Shown in pieces: positions 11,901 through 24,709 of a stretch of 64,000 nt of DNA. The number at the start of each line of letters is the position of its first letter. Position 1 is the stretch's first letter. Location: positions 84,545,561-84,609,560 of the forward strand of contig NC_088775.1 in NCBI RefSeq assembly GCF_954871325.1. Reading direction: 5' to 3'. The stretch comes from Gordionus sp. m RMFG-2023. Taxonomy: Eukaryota; Nematomorpha; Gordioida; Chordodea; Parachordodidae. The notes under the pieces are model-generated. The model worked only from the letters and a program-made list of their open reading frames with translations. It was not told the DNA's origin and did not search any database. The position numbers were made by a program, and so were the translations under genes.

Positions 11901-14900
11901 ATTTCGATGTATAAATATTTTTTTAAAATAGATTAAAAATTATGGGTAAAAATATGTGTCAAAATATATTTGGGTTCACTCAATGTGGGTTATAATGGGT
12001 TTTTGGCGCGTGGGGTCATCATCCTTGCCAAATAATCCATATAACTTCTTTTTTCAATTGTTTTATCATTGATATATTTAAATATTAAAAATAAATTTTT
12101 TATCATTTTTATTATCAAAAAATATATAATATATGAATATTTAAACCTTATGTAAAAATGATATATCATCAATGTAATTTACAACCCTTCCCAAAAGATT
12201 TTACTGCTTACCATTTTAAAATTTATCCTCTTACCCCACTCTCACTTAAATTTTACTCCCTACTCTTCTCCAAATTTTAGCCTCCCTTATCAATTAAAAT
12301 AGCAAAATACGAAATTCAAAGAGCAAAAAAAATAGAAATCTACACCAAAACTATCTCCTCAAATTTTATAAATGACGATACCATTGTTATAATTATATAT
12401 CCTCCCCTCCCCCTCAAGTAGTTGTCCCTGTTTTTCAGTATCTTAAAGTTCTGTATAAAATTTCCAGCAAATATATGTCAGTATTTCAATTCTGCCAGTG
12501 ATTTACTTCTTCTCTTATGCTATATATATTAAAAAACCGATCCAATATTATCATTATTTTATGATTATATTTATAATTATATATAATATTTTTCAATTTA
12601 TACACACTTTGTTAATTTCCTAACAATAATAAATAAATGAGTCAAAAATGAATTTATTTTTAATGTTTATAAAAAAATCGAATTATTTAAAAAGAAAGAA
12701 GTAGCTAAAAAATGTGATATTAATTATTTTTTTGTTATATTATTTGAGGTTTGGGCCCGGTAAGATCTAATATTTAAAAAAAATATTTTAAAAGACAAAT
12801 AAACTAAAATGGCTGTCGAAATAGCCCCTTTAAGTTAGAAGTGAGGGATTAAAAAAATATACCAGGTAATAAAAATAATCATTGTTATAACCGAAAATTG
12901 TTTATCAGGGAAATTAAATAAACTGAATATAAAATTTCTTAATTAAAAACTGGTGTATACATGAGCTGCATACTATTTTATAAGTGCTGAAAACTGAGCG
13001 AATTTATTAACGCTTTCATATACATAACCGTTTGCAAAAATATTAAAATTTTTACATAAAAGTACGAATGACTTATTGACCGCATGTCCTTTTTATGAAA
13101 AATCAAGGACAATTAAAATATTTCTAAACGTTTATAAAATAGAGTAATAAATTTAATTTTCAAACCAATTTTTAACATAGTAGACGTAAATATTTAATTG
13201 TATAATATTGAAATATTATTCACAAAAAATAAATTTAATGAATTTCATCGATAAAGTTAAGTGATTTAAAAATCTTGGTTTACAGCTTGGTTCATTACGT
13301 ATTAAAGCATCAAAAATATAGTTATAAAAAGTTGCCTATTATATGGATCTAGATACATATACATCGTCTGAATGTTTGACCAACCTGTAAACCTTTTTCC
13401 AGAATACTGATTTCTTGCCAGAATCATTGTAATCTTCCTTATTTATTATCATGAATGTATTTAAAATCCTTTATCGATTTAAATTCATTAAATTTATTTT
13501 CTGCGAATAATATTTCAATAATATATAATTAGATACTTAAGTCCACCATATTAAAAATGGTCTGAAAATGAAATCCATTACTCTATTTTATAAAATCGTT
13601 AAGTTTATAAATATTTTTTAAGTAAATTATTATATGTCGTTTTAAAACGATCTTTAAACATTAGCGGGATCCATTTTTAAGACGGAAATCGGAACGGAAA
13701 CTACAATGAAAATTTATATCATCTTTAATGAGTTTTGACTTTTGACGGAGCGGATACAACGTAGGATCCGTCTCCGCTATGAATACTGCCTAAAAGTTAA
13801 AATTTTATTCATTAGTGTAAATTTTTATAATATATGATTCAATTTAAAAATGATTGGCAGAGAAACGGGTATTCAATTGTTTCGAAGTTTTAAGATATAA
13901 TTAAAAATACCATATTATTTACATATATATATATTTATAGATTTCCCATATAAACCTGCTATTTGAACCGCACCATCTTCGCCTAACAAAATGTTACCCG
14001 CTTTGATATCTCTGTTAGAATAAAAAAAAAGGAAGAAGGGTTTATATCTATATTTTTATATTAATTTTTAAACTAAATGTTAAATGTTCTTTTCTCTTTT
14101 CTTTCTATTTTTTAAAATTCGTTTATTTTAATTTTATTGCCATATTTATTTAATTTATTGAAAACCTGTGTATCTGATTATTATTGTGAAAATATTCGAT
14201 TCCCTTGAGGACCTCCTTCATAATCGTCGCTATAAGAACTTCCTCTAAAACCCCATTCTTGCAATCCTGAGATCTCATTATTCTCTTTATTTCGTCGAGC
14301 AAGGAACCTAAAAACAAAATATGGGGGGAATATGTTATACCCTGCGTTCATAGTTAGCGCGAATTCGCGGCGAAGTAAATTCTCCGCCGCGAATTCGAGT
14401 TAACTGCCGATGAGGGGTTACCCTGCATTAGCAATTAACTGTGAAAGGCTAAAAAGAATAAAAATATTGAATTTTTCAAAGTATTATTTAACGGAATAGC
14501 CGGTATCAATGATTGATCTTAAATTGTTTTGATGTAAGATAACCCGAAGCTGAAAGAATTAAATGATATTTGATTAAAATTTAAAGTTGCTGGTTAAGAA
14601 ACAGTGTTATACCTTAAATTAACAACTACAAAATCCTGTTATTTATTGCTTGTTTTTTTTTCTCCATTCAATTTTTAATTAAATAGTGAGGTTAATCTAT
14701 TTTCAAAACCACATCATCCTTAATTTTATAATGATTAACTACTTAAAAAAAATAGTGGCAATAATAGTAAAAACAAAATCATGATAATAAAAGATTCAAA
14801 TTTAAAACTTAGTGCAAACATTTTAAGGTTTTAATCTTCTTTGTCATCATCGTCCTCAATGAATTCATGCTCGAGTGAAATGCATTTTTTTTGTCCGAAA

Positions 14901-17900
14901 TCTGATTAAATGAATGACGCTATATTACTTAATCTGCCAGACTATTATCACACCTCTGTATCACGTGAGAAACGTATCTAACAGGGGGCTTAATTACAAA
15001 AAATAGGGTACGACTAAAAAAGGCCTATATCTCGATTTTAAAGATAGAAATGAACAGCTAAAATAATATTTCTTCATTTTTAACATACATTTTTTATAAT
15101 AAAATTCTATTTCCGGTTATAACGTACTGCCTAAGAAAATAAACGACAAGACTGGCGCTTGACATTTCACACTCGTTTCTTTCTTTAGCATATAAAAAGA
15201 CTGCCAAAATCTCTAAAATGTCCACCATTCATTGTTGTACTCCAATCATAATGTTTCTCACTCTTTTTCTTTCTTTTCTTACTTCTTTTCTTTTATTTAT
15301 ACTTTTTAAAATCTCTTCCTACCCCTCCCACTTCAACTCTTCCCGCTAGATTCATTTAAAAACAGCCAAATTTTTAAAAACAAACTAAAGGGCGATTCGG
15401 GTGGTAAGTAATATATATAGAACATTTTTTGTGTAAATTGATTTAGGAAAAGGGAAAAAATATAAATATAAATAATGAGTTAAATTCTATTACCTCCTCT
15501 CAACAATTCGATAACCAACCACAATTCATCTTTGACCACGAAGGAAGTAAAATAACTGACAACGTTCTCGTGGTGGCATTGGCTCATCACGGTAATTTCT
15601 TTCTAATTAGATTAATTTAAAAAGAATTTTTAATTTAGCAATTTGAGTGATTCCACGTCAAATCGACCAAAAAAACGAGATTTTCGGCCGACCATCTTAA
15701 ATGAATGAAACTTGGCATGTTAGTTATTTATGTTGTAAATGTTAATAAAATCAAAATTTTAGAGTGCTAGCTCAACCAGATCTAAAGATATACACCTTCA
15801 AAATCGCGAAGTGCGTGATTTCATTAAATCTTGTTATTTTAAATAATACTTAAAATAGATTTACAAATTATATATCATTTTATAGCCCTTAAAATTTTAC
15901 GTTGGAAAATATTAAAAAAAATTAAAAAATTTCAAGTGTTTTCTTATTTCCGGTGAAAATAAAAAAATTAACATTATTAGAAAGGGATTTTTTTTGGGTG
16001 TTAATATTCACTAAAAATATTTATTACCTTTTTATTAAACGATTTAATAAAAAATCTCGATAGCCATTTTTGTTTTTTTAATTTTATTTGAATTTTTATT
16101 ATTTATCTAAATAAAAAAATGTAATATAGATGGTGTTATATTAAATTTTTTTATAATATATAGACCTGTGCGCCGGTCGGCCGGCCGCCCTTTTTGATTA
16201 CGCCGAAAACGTCGCCGTTAAGAAAATCACGCCGGTGCGCCGCCGTTTCTACCTTTTTATTCTAATAATTGGCCAACATCACTCTTGTAATTTTTTAATG
16301 TCAATCAGGATTTTGATGAATTTTTATTTTCTACTATTTTAAAATCTTAATTATATTGACGTCATTATAGAATTCAATCAATCAAAAATTTCAAAAGTTA
16401 CCATAATTTTACATATTTTTAAAATGGATGCATCTACTTTGATAATTTAAATAATTTTAGTACCCTAACTCTGGATAATAATCTGGAAATTTTTTGCGAA
16501 ACAATTAGAGAAATTATTACTGCTCTAAGATATAAAACTGCAGAGGTTGAATTTGAATTCGAGGAATATCAAAGAAAATGATAAAGTACAATAGATTTAA
16601 CATCAGACATGTTAGATCTTGACAGCATTGATCCATAACCGGATACCCGGTTTCAAATTGGCAATTCCAATGATAATAATAACAATAATTCCACGCATAT
16701 GAAAACCTTAAAATTAAATTTCCCAACACGTTGGCATAGTATATTAATTATGCTAGAAAGCATATCTGGATTAAATAAGAATTTAATTAATAATATTTTG
16801 AAAAGAATTGGGAAGCACTTTCTCAAATTATGAATCTGATCTGGTAGAAGAACTGTTAGCATTTCTTTCAAAATTTAAAGAAACTATCGAATTTCTTTCA
16901 GTACAAAAAGGGCCTACTTTAAACTTGGCGTTACTTTTTAGAAGTGAAATTGAAACACATTTAAAAGTAAATGATAGTGATAGTTCTGAAATTATTTCAC
17001 TTAAGGAAAATATACTAAAAAAAACTTGAAATTAAGATTTCCGGTTTGTAACCTGCAAGTAATATTATATAAGTATATTCTTTTATTTTTTTATTTAAAA
17101 TTATCTAGGTATTGGCTTCTCTTTTAGATCCAAGATTTTAAAAATAGACAATTGTGTCAAAGTATTTAATAGAGAAAAATTGTTCAGCTTCAGAATTTAT
17201 AATAAAACATCTTAAACTTATAGAGAATGATGATAATCAGGTAGTAAATATAGCTAATGAGGATGTATTATTAAATTCAAGTTATTTGACAAAATTGGCA
17301 AATAAACCTTCAACAAATATAAATTATGATTCCAAGTTAGGTGACTTAGAACAAGAATGCCAAAGTTTTCTTGGAAAACGACATTCACAAGATATGGACG
17401 TTCTAAGGAGAGAAAAGAAGAGTGAACTTCCCAATCTTTCCAGGCTCGCCAGAAAAATTCTTTGCATTCCGGCGACTAGCACACCTCACATAGTGAAAGA
17501 GTTTTCCCTACCGCTGGATTGACGTTAAATTCAAGGAGATCATCATTATGTCCCAAAAATTTAAATAAAATAATTTTTATACATGATAATTAAATTACGA
17601 AATCGATTTTGGATATAAGAAGTTTTCTATTAAATGAATATTAAAAAATATGCCGAGATATCTGTAGAATAGTGTATATATATTTGTTTTTTTTTAAATT
17701 AATAAGCAAAAAAAATTTATCTTATAAAATTTATAGCCGTTTATTAGATTTTTTAATAATTGCGCCAGGTCTAATAATAAATCATTTTTAATAAAAATAT
17801 GAATAATATTGTGATTAAAATTAAAAAATCAATATAATAACCAAGAATAATGTCCTGGGGTGATATATAAGCAGGCAGTCCTTATAGATATTATTTTATT

Positions 17901-20900
17901 GACGCGATATTGTAAAAATAAATGCGTTCCCTTTTCGGGTAGTTATCAAATAAAGGCCATGGATGCAATTCAAATATTATAAATTAAAAAGCAAACACTC
18001 AAAATTTTCGAGACTCGTTATATTTAATATCGCTTAAAGATGTCTATGATTATTTTTTAAAAAAAAGAGAGATTGAAGAGGAACGAAGGCGAAAAGTATG
18101 AGCAAAATCAGTTTTTTGAGAATATATACCAGAATCTGCTGGCCCCCAAAATCCGAAATTTAAAATCGTAATTCAAAAATCGCACCGTTTACCTTGGCGG
18201 ATTTTCAACTATCTTAAAAATTGAACATGTTCTTAGGCCGAATTATCGTGTGATGGGAGCAAATAGCAAACAAACATTCATCATTTAATTCGCATTACTT
18301 TATGGGACAATTCGTATTGAAATCAAACCATTAATAATAATAAGATAATAGTAACCAACATTATTTTTGAATGATCGAATTCACAAAAACCACTATCCTT
18401 ACGGCGCCGTTAATAGTAAGCGCGAAATACCGCGATATTGTTCAAGCATATGCGTAATTTTATCACTATAACTGTAATAATTTAACATTCCGTAATCTTG
18501 TAAATGATGTCTCGACTAAGCGACATCGCAGTATTTCCACGCTTATCATAAACGAAGCCGTAACAGACCTTTATCTCATCTATTACATTTTTTTTACCTA
18601 AGGAAATACTTTTTTCCCGATTCCAAACAATTTATAAATAGGGCAGAACCGAACCTTAAAAACCATCTCTCTATCTATCTTTATTTTTTTTTCCTCTTTA
18701 AGTTATAATTTTGGTTTAAAAATGTTAACAGTTCCTTTTTCTTTCCTTTCTTAACAATGTGTCAGTCATCCTACATTTATTTTTCATAATATTGATTTTT
18801 TTTTTTACTATTACAACGAGGATGATCTGAAACATACATATTTTTTTCTTACTCCCCATTACTAGATTAGTAGACGAATCTCGTAACCTCTATCTGAAAT
18901 TATCATTTGTATGAAACACACACAAAAAAATATTGACTTAAATAGTCAAATTGATCATATAATTATCGTGGTTAGTAATTTTCAATATTTTTCGCGAAAA
19001 TATTTATTTTTATAACAAACAAAAAAATTATTTGGCGTGGTGACCGACATAATGTCAAATTATAAAATCAGAAATTTGGAATAATTACACTTGATCAGGC
19101 CGTGCGGTATTTACAAAATCAGGCCAATAAATTGGGTATAATTTATAAATGTGGAGCGAAACGATGAAAACAATGATAAAATTTGAAAAACATATGTTGC
19201 GACGTATATTTCAAAGAATCAGCTGTAATTTCGATAGCGTTACATACCGCACAACTTGAACCAATCGCGTTTACTATAAATGAGGCGTTTGTTTCGATTA
19301 ATTGATATATATTTTAGAATTTTTCTTTTCACCCACCAAAAATATCGTAAATCAGGCTGGGCCAAAATCGTTTGCTGAGAGGGTGTTTCAAAAAACGATA
19401 ATTCTTAAATAGCCATGGGAATATACTAAGGTAAGCAAGTCATCGTGTAAATCTGTAACGCGTGAATAGACTTAGACACAGTTTCGTTTAAGCACATGAA
19501 TTACGATAGATAAAACGGACTTGTCCTTGGAACTTATGTATTATATGAACACTATATTTAATCGTTTCGCATAGCACACCTTCAAAAATTACTTATTACC
19601 TCTACGTAGACAATAGGCTGGAGACCAAGATGGATTTTAATTGTAAGCTATGACATATTCCGTTGAAATTTTTTTTTTACGTTCTCAATTTTTTTTCCTC
19701 ACTATTGGGTTTTCCTAAAGAATCCACTTCCGATTACCCTTATTAAATGGTATCTTATGCATTCTTCAATTCTTCATTCTGATCAGCTTCAATCATTAAT
19801 ATTAGTTCCCCCCCCCCTAACACGGGGCGAGTAGACACCAGGTGCAAATAATGTAATCGAGAGTTAATTCATTTAAATCAATAATACAATATATTAACAT
19901 AATCCATTCTCCATACAAGACAATATTTTTTTAAATTTGTCTTTCTAGCGATAAAAAAAAAGAAATAATTAACGCGATTAAAACCTTCGAGCGTTTTAAT
20001 CGCGACGCATTTTTAATTTGTTTTTTCTAACACATGAGTTCCAAATTTAATATCTTATTTATATAACATTTTTTAAAAAAATTTGAAATCCGAGATTGCA
20101 TTTTGTTTTTGAAAAATTAATTATATTATTTTATGATGATATTATATAATTTTGACAGATCTGGCTCGCAGTTCCAACTATTAATAAATTAAAATTTAAA
20201 ATACAAAAAAGCATTAATACTCTATATTTCCGGCCATATTTTAAAAAAAGTATTAAAAATGGCCAATTATTATTTCCTGTTTACAAAAAGTATTAAAAAT
20301 GGCGATTCATTATATTTTACAAAAAAGTATTTAAAATGCTTGATTCATTAGATTTCCGGGCATGTTTTACAAAAGTATTAAAAATGGTCATTTATTATTT
20401 CCTGTATTTTACAAAAAGTATTAAAAATGGCGATTCATTATATTTCCGGTTATGTTTTTCCTTACTTTCAGGCATTTACGATCTCAACCTTCATAAATAT
20501 CCGCCCATTCTTAATTTCTCTTTATTTTATCCTTTTATTTTTTTTAAATATTGTATACAGAGGCGGAAAGACCCATGGAAACCCTTTAGATTTTATTGCC
20601 CTTGAGGGACCCTCAAAGATCCCAAAACCCATAAATAAATTAGAAGGTCATACATAACTCTATTTTTAAATTTTTGAGAATAATTAAATTTTAAATGCGC
20701 GCGAATGCCAACTCTGCTTATTGTGTATTTTGTATTATTTTTAAATATAATTTATAATCTAAATATTTGTATAAGCGGAAGTATACATAGTGTCTTATCA
20801 AATTAGATATATAATATCAGGCATTTTTTGGGCTTTAGTGTATTTTGAATACTGTTTTATTGAAATTTTGAATCTGCCTAAAAAGTTACAATAGTAACAA

Positions 20901-23900
20901 ACTAAAGTTAATTTTTTCCCAAAATGTAACTAGTTAAAGTTCCTCAAAAAAAGATACTTAGGTTACATTAACAACATTAATTAAAATGACCCAAATTTTA
21001 ATAACTCTAAAAAACTTTCCAGAAAACTCGGTTATAATTTTAAAAAAAAGTCCACACATAAATTGTGAGCTCTAAGAGGCACACCATCAAAATCTAAATA
21101 ATTTAACCTTTTGGCTGAAAATATATCGAGTGGCTAAAAAAAACGTCGCTTTTGAAATCCCTAAAGCTCTAATGCAATTCTATGTTATATTAAAATAAAT
21201 CGAACTTAATATTTCTTTGATTGAGTATTATTTTTTTAGAATTGAGATAAAAAACCCTACAATTTAACCAAAAAAATAACTTCAATTCTTGCGAAATGAG
21301 TGAATGTGATTGCGATTTCTGGTACTTTTCGTTTTATGTTCAATAACAAATATAAAATATTCTTCTTATGATGTCCCATCACTGATACCCCTCTTCCCCC
21401 TTTTCAAACTCCTAGTGGAGTCGAATAGCGGCTTGATCTTACACATTTTATATCTTAATATATATATTCACTGAATTTCCTATTGATTATTTTTTTGTTA
21501 AGGTTTATTTTTAAAGAAATCATTACTATTATAACTTTATTTTACCTTCTTCTCTAAACTTATGAATTAATAAAAATGATGATAAACATTTTGGAAGATT
21601 TTTTGTCTCAGGGATGTGAACTCTTCGACATACAAAAGGGTTCGGTTATAGGAATAAAATTTTAAGAGTTCGGGTATAAGGAGAACATGCGATTTTTTGT
21701 TAGCTAAAGGTTGTATATATTTTTTATAGTTATTAATCATAATATTTTTTTTGTTTTCTTTAAATCTCTTCTCTTGACCAATATTTCAAAATGTTAAAAA
21801 ATGATGTACCTATATGAATACATTATTATTTATAAGAAACAATAAAATAAATGGAACACTTTTTTGAATGAACGTGTATTAGGGCCGTGACGATCTTAAA
21901 AATCAAATCGGGCTGACATCGACCGGCTATTAAAAATCGGATTGAGTTCAAACCCGATACTATGCGATATTTTCATTGTTTTTGGTTATTTTATGATCAT
22001 AATTTTGCAGTATATATTTTTTTTTAAAAATGATTTCTAATTTTTCCTATAATAAATTAATTAAAAATATACAGCATTTTTTAAATTTATTTTATACCAT
22101 AATTTTTAATTTCCTATCAAATAAAAAAAATGTATAAAAGGAAACAAAATTCAATTTATTTCCTAATTAATTTAAAAAAAGAAATCGAATTATTCAAAAA
22201 ATATATGTATAGATAGATATTGATTATGGTCCGACACAAGGAAATTATTTTTACTCACGTGACCTGTCAGGTTTGAAAAGTTTTTAATAAGAAAATGAGT
22301 AATTTATTTTGAAAAAAAGCATTTTTAATACATCTTCAATGAATCCTAACCCATATCTCTCTAAAACCTTTAATTTTGTGTTTAAACGGCTAACTCAATA
22401 TTTTATCCGGGAAAAATATTACGCAAGCCTGAAGATTTTCTTCATAAATGGCACAAACGTTTGAACATCTATTAGAGAAATCTCAAGACTTGGACAGTAT
22501 TTTTCTGGCGAAGATATTGCTATCTTTTTAAAAATAGGCTCAAATGCTTTAGTCTAAGTACTAATTTATATTTAAATATATTTCACCCAATTAAAAAATT
22601 TTCCTGAGTTGGGCTATTATCATATTAAATCAGCTTTCAGAAGATTCAATTTTTTCTCATACATTAATTATGAGGTTCAAAATAAATTTAGTCGTTGTTA
22701 TAAAAAGGTGTGCATATATTAGAGACCTGTAGAGGTACCATTTGCCCGGTACGACCCAGATTTAAAAAAAAGTTTTCGGTCTGGTTCGGGTTTTATATTT
22801 TTAGGCTAAGCCCGAATTATTTTTTCAACTAAATTTGTTAGGCTAGGCTTGGATTTAAAAAAAAATATATTATATTAATTTTTACTTTTTGTAGATAATA
22901 ATGACGGTTTAAAATATTCGGCCCAACCCAAGTATTTTTTAAAAAAAATGACCTGAAGGTCTATGATATATATATATATATATATATACACTTATATTAT
23001 CAAACAAGATTACCAGTAATTCGTCCATGGTCACATTGCATTTGTCTAAATTTATCCTTTTGATAGCACATTTTTCGTTTCTACTCTTACAGAAAGCGGC
23101 CTGAACGGTTGCCGTGGCCCCATACCCTATTGATTTTTATACAATTTAGGTTAGCTTTAAATAATTATTCACCTAAAATTAAAGAATGACATAATGATTG
23201 ATTTTTAAAAAGATGATCAAAACAATTATGTAAGTGACTCTTTTAAAACTTCTTGTTCCTAAACAGCTTGATTTCGCTAAAAAATTAATGCAAGCCTTGA
23301 GATTTACTTAACAAAATGATGTCCATTCTGGCATCTGAGAAAAAGTCTATAAGCTTGGGTAATTTTGGCTAAAATATTGGGTTAGCCATTTTTTAAAAAA
23401 ATCGAGCCACTTAACAACACTATTTTAAAACACCTATTTTTGAAAATTTATTTTTTAAATTCCTTTTTATTACTTTCCAAAAAATTAAAAATAAACAAAA
23501 GGCAAATTCAAAATGGGCAACATTTTGCAAAATGATATTTTATGATATCTATGGATTTATTATAAATTTTTCACTTCACATATTTTTATGTTTATGTTGA
23601 CAGATTGTTAATTTTTGTTTAGTTTGAGCCAGGCCATTATTGAGTTATCCTATTCTAAAAATCATCTCAAATCAAGCCCTTAACAACACTAATCAAGATT
23701 ATATTTAAAAAAAATATATTTTGGGTTTAGACTTTTTTTAATTTAAATTTGAAGGTAGTGAGGAATAATTTTTATTAGCTTTAAAATAAAATTTGTAAAA
23801 TGTTAAAAAAAAAAAAATTAAATTTAAAAAAAACCAAATCTTAATATATTTTAATATATTATAGTATAACCCTCAAACCTATTTACAAAAAAAAAATTTA

Positions 23901-24709
23901 TAAAAAAATAATAGGAAATGACAAAAAATGCATAAACAAAAATGATTTTAATAACAATACAAATTAAGAATATATATAGTCATTTTAAAAAAAATTGCTA
24001 AACATTTCTTATCTACTGGTCAATCAAATTTTGAAATTGATATTAATTAATTTATCATGTGCATCTCTTTTGATAAACAAACTTGATGTCAAATTAATCT
24101 TGTTAAAACTTGAAATGAATTCTGTTTTTTTACATGTTTATATGTTAATCAATAATTAATTTCCCGATTTTAACAATTATACTAACCATAAAATTTTTAA
24201 CTTGATTATATTTTATGCAAGATATTTTATAAAAAAATTCATAAAATATATGATTGTAAATAATTAATAAAACTATATATGTATTAAAATAAAATTTATA
24301 TAAGATTATGTAATATAACATCATTTATAATTAAATTTGTTAAAATTTATTTTGAGTGATAACTTGCAGAATAAATACTAAGGTAATTAACATAAATAAA
24401 TTTAATTAATGTATTATATAATATCAGCATTATAATATTTTTTTGAATAGATAAAAAACATGATTTTTTTTTATCTTAATATCTATCGTTTAGTTAAGCA
24501 GAATCATAAAATTTTTATCAATGTTATTTTATATGTATTCAGTTTTCATAATTTAGACGTACAAAAGTTACTTTGAATGTGTATATGAATTATTACCATA
24601 AATATAATTTTAAAATTTAAATGTTATAAAATAATTTACCTATAATATCCAATAATTCATAAGCATCTGGTTCATTAGGCCAGGGATTTTTTTTCGCTTC
24701 GAGAGTCAT
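2830..24709 (-). CDS. OXSR1: OSR1/SPAK-type Ste20 kinase (13 exons)
   Basis: Serine/threonine kinase of the OXSR1/STK39 (fray/GCK-3) family. These are activated by WNK kinases and phosphorylate cation-chloride cotransporters. Exons on the minus strand, in order: 24709-24640, 23126-23014, 15602-15494, 14308-14167, 14011-13956, 11304-11195, 8113-8012, 7380-7247, 5663-5540, 5297-5154, 3478-3317, 3228-3065, 2953-2830. All junctions keep frame with GT/AG sites; the product is about 517 aa (human 527). With the start at 24709 the catalytic Lys is residue 46, the HRD Asp 146, the DFG Asp 164 and the T-loop Thr 185 ([13 protein letters not shown]). Lys46, Asp164 and Thr185 carry the same numbers in human OSR1, which supports the start. 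The S-motif-like region ([14 protein letters not shown]) is in exon 10. The [10 protein letters not shown] strand in exon 12 opens the CCT domain. The last exon is the least certain. Confidence 0.93.
3870..4960. repeat. Foldback repeat with exon-like arms
   Basis: The left arm (about 3870-4250, minus) and right arm (about 4405-4850, plus) are diverged inverted copies around a 150-bp spacer with a G13 run. A third partial copy (about 4875-4960) has the left arm's orientation. Each arm carries a coding-like stretch: minus [18 protein letters not shown], plus [18 protein letters not shown]. Each is followed by GGAGATGTCGTRAGTTG, which reads as a splice donor. No family is recognised. Confidence 0.65.
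3876..3980. repeat. Tandem repeat, about 51-bp unit
   Basis: Two full copies and a partial third of a unit containing TTTTATTTTCTAAGACAAAA and TGTAATAATAATAG. The inverted counterpart is at about 4770-4845. Confidence 0.85.
7662..7819. mobile_element. MITE with GGCCT ends, TAA target duplication
   Basis: Terminal inverted repeats (GGCCTCACTTATA on the left; the right end reads GGCCTTGTTTTATA on the other strand) are flanked on both sides by TAA. That pattern fits PIF/Harbinger-type non-autonomous elements. The internal words AAGCGCAAAATACCGCGATG are shared with the copy at 18402-18560. It sits in OXSR1 intron 7. Confidence 0.65.
8536..8640. repeat. Short direct and inverted repeats
   Basis: GGTGTAGTATTGTAAAATCA occurs twice in tandem, followed by an inverted version (TTGATTCTACAATATTG) and more ATTGTAAAATCAATACCAT words. 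Confidence 0.75.
9166..9426 (-). pseudogene. Fossil OTU protease domain, left arm
   Basis: Contains [19 protein letters not shown] followed by a His-rich [10 protein letters not shown] helix. This is the usual start of an OTU cysteine protease domain with the GDGNC active-site signature. It is part of the fossil element at 8700-10390 and has no host-gene context. Confidence 0.6.
9430..9720 (+). pseudogene. Fossil integrase C-terminal region
   Basis: Pieces typical of the end of retroviral-type integrases are readable: [15 protein letters not shown], then [12 protein letters not shown], then a GPY-like KVYDNDLYS region. It is broken and belongs to the relic flanked by the two OTU arms. Confidence 0.55.
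9880..10140 (+). pseudogene. Fossil OTU protease domain, right arm
   Basis: Inverted, diverged counterpart of the left-arm domain, again with a GDGNC signature and the [17 protein letters not shown] end. It is a broken relic. Confidence 0.55.
14353..14403. repeat. GC-rich hairpin in OXSR1 intron 3
   Basis: AGCGCGAATTCGCGGCGAA and TTCTCCGCCGCGAATTCGAG form a long stem with a loop of about 6 bases. It lies about 45 bp from the exon-4 acceptor (14309). The core CGAATTCGCGGCG pairs perfectly. It may be the remains of a small MITE. Confidence 0.7.
16163..17774 (+). mobile_element. hAT transposon, broken, in OXSR1 intron 2
   Basis: The left end (AGACCTGTGCGCCGG) and right end (TTGCGCCAGGTCT, inverted) match as short terminal inverted repeats. 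GC-rich CGCCG words follow the left end. Transposase pieces lie on the plus strand at 16808-17029 and 17154-17522. The insertion is antisense to the kinase. No clear 8-bp target duplication was recognised. Confidence 0.7.
16808..17522 (+). pseudogene. hAT transposase C-terminal half, broken
   Basis: The first frame (16808-17029) has the hAT core pattern [19 protein letters not shown] followed by [11 protein letters not shown]. The second (17154-17522) holds the C-terminal dimerisation motif [20 protein letters not shown]. The usual SERxFS that follows IPATS is replaced here, and stops separate the two frames. The copy is dead. Confidence 0.8.
18402..18560. mobile_element. MITE related to the copy at 7662
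   Basis: Long terminal inverted repeats (CGGCGCCGTTAATAGTAAGC on the left; right, inverted, CGGCTTCGTTTATGATAAGC) with the shared internal AAATACCGCGAT. Flanks are TTA on the left and TAA on the right. Confidence 0.65.
19973..20004. repeat. Perfect 12-bp hairpin
   Basis: CGCGATTAAAAC, an 8-base loop, then GTTTTAATCGCG. A perfect stem in otherwise featureless intron 2 DNA. Confidence 0.85.
20222..20455. repeat. Tandem repeat, about 50-60-bp unit
   Basis: Four to five imperfect copies of a unit with TTACAAAAAGTATTAAAAAT, GGCGATTCATTATAT and a TTTCCGG word. Confidence 0.8.
22385..22520 (+). repeat. Dispersed ~140-bp repeat, copy 1
   Basis: Begins AAACGGCTAACTCAATATTT and ends near AGAGAAATCTCAAGACTTGG. 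The same order of blocks occurs at 23259-23400 (minus), 40437-40520 (plus) and 42283-42390 (minus). The element type is unknown. Confidence 0.6.
22722..22968. mobile_element. Probable hAT-type MITE
   Basis: TAGAGACCTGTAGAGGTACC at the left and ACCTGAAGGTCTA at the right form short inverted ends. Inside are scattered GGCTAGGC/GCCCGA words separated by poly(A)-rich DNA, similar to the MITE at 46828. A (TA)n run abuts the right end and hides any target duplication. Confidence 0.45.
23259..23400 (-). repeat. Dispersed ~140-bp repeat, copy 2
   Basis: On the minus strand it reads GGCTAACCCAATATTTTAGC ... AATCTCAAGGCTTGCATTAA, collinear with the other copies. It lies in OXSR1 intron 1. Confidence 0.6.

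Larger units (their letters stand above)
2954..24639 (-). other. Introns of the OXSR1 gene and their contents
   Basis: I1 23127-24639: one copy of the dispersed repeat. I2 15603-23013: hAT copy 16163-17774, MITE 18402-18560, tandem array 20222-20455, further repeats. I3 14309-15493: hairpin near exon 4. I4 14012-14166. I5 11305-13955: nothing clear beyond a weak GC-richer stretch at 13660-13795. I6 8114-11194: OTU/integrase fossil. I7 7381-8011: MITE. I8 5664-7246: nothing recognised. I9 5298-5539. I10 3479-5153: foldback repeat. I11 3229-3316 and I12 2954-3064: short. Confidence 0.7.

Noticed and set aside
22966-22990. TA dinucleotide run as a target duplication
   Set aside because: Simple repeat; it cannot show a duplication for the MITE at 22722.
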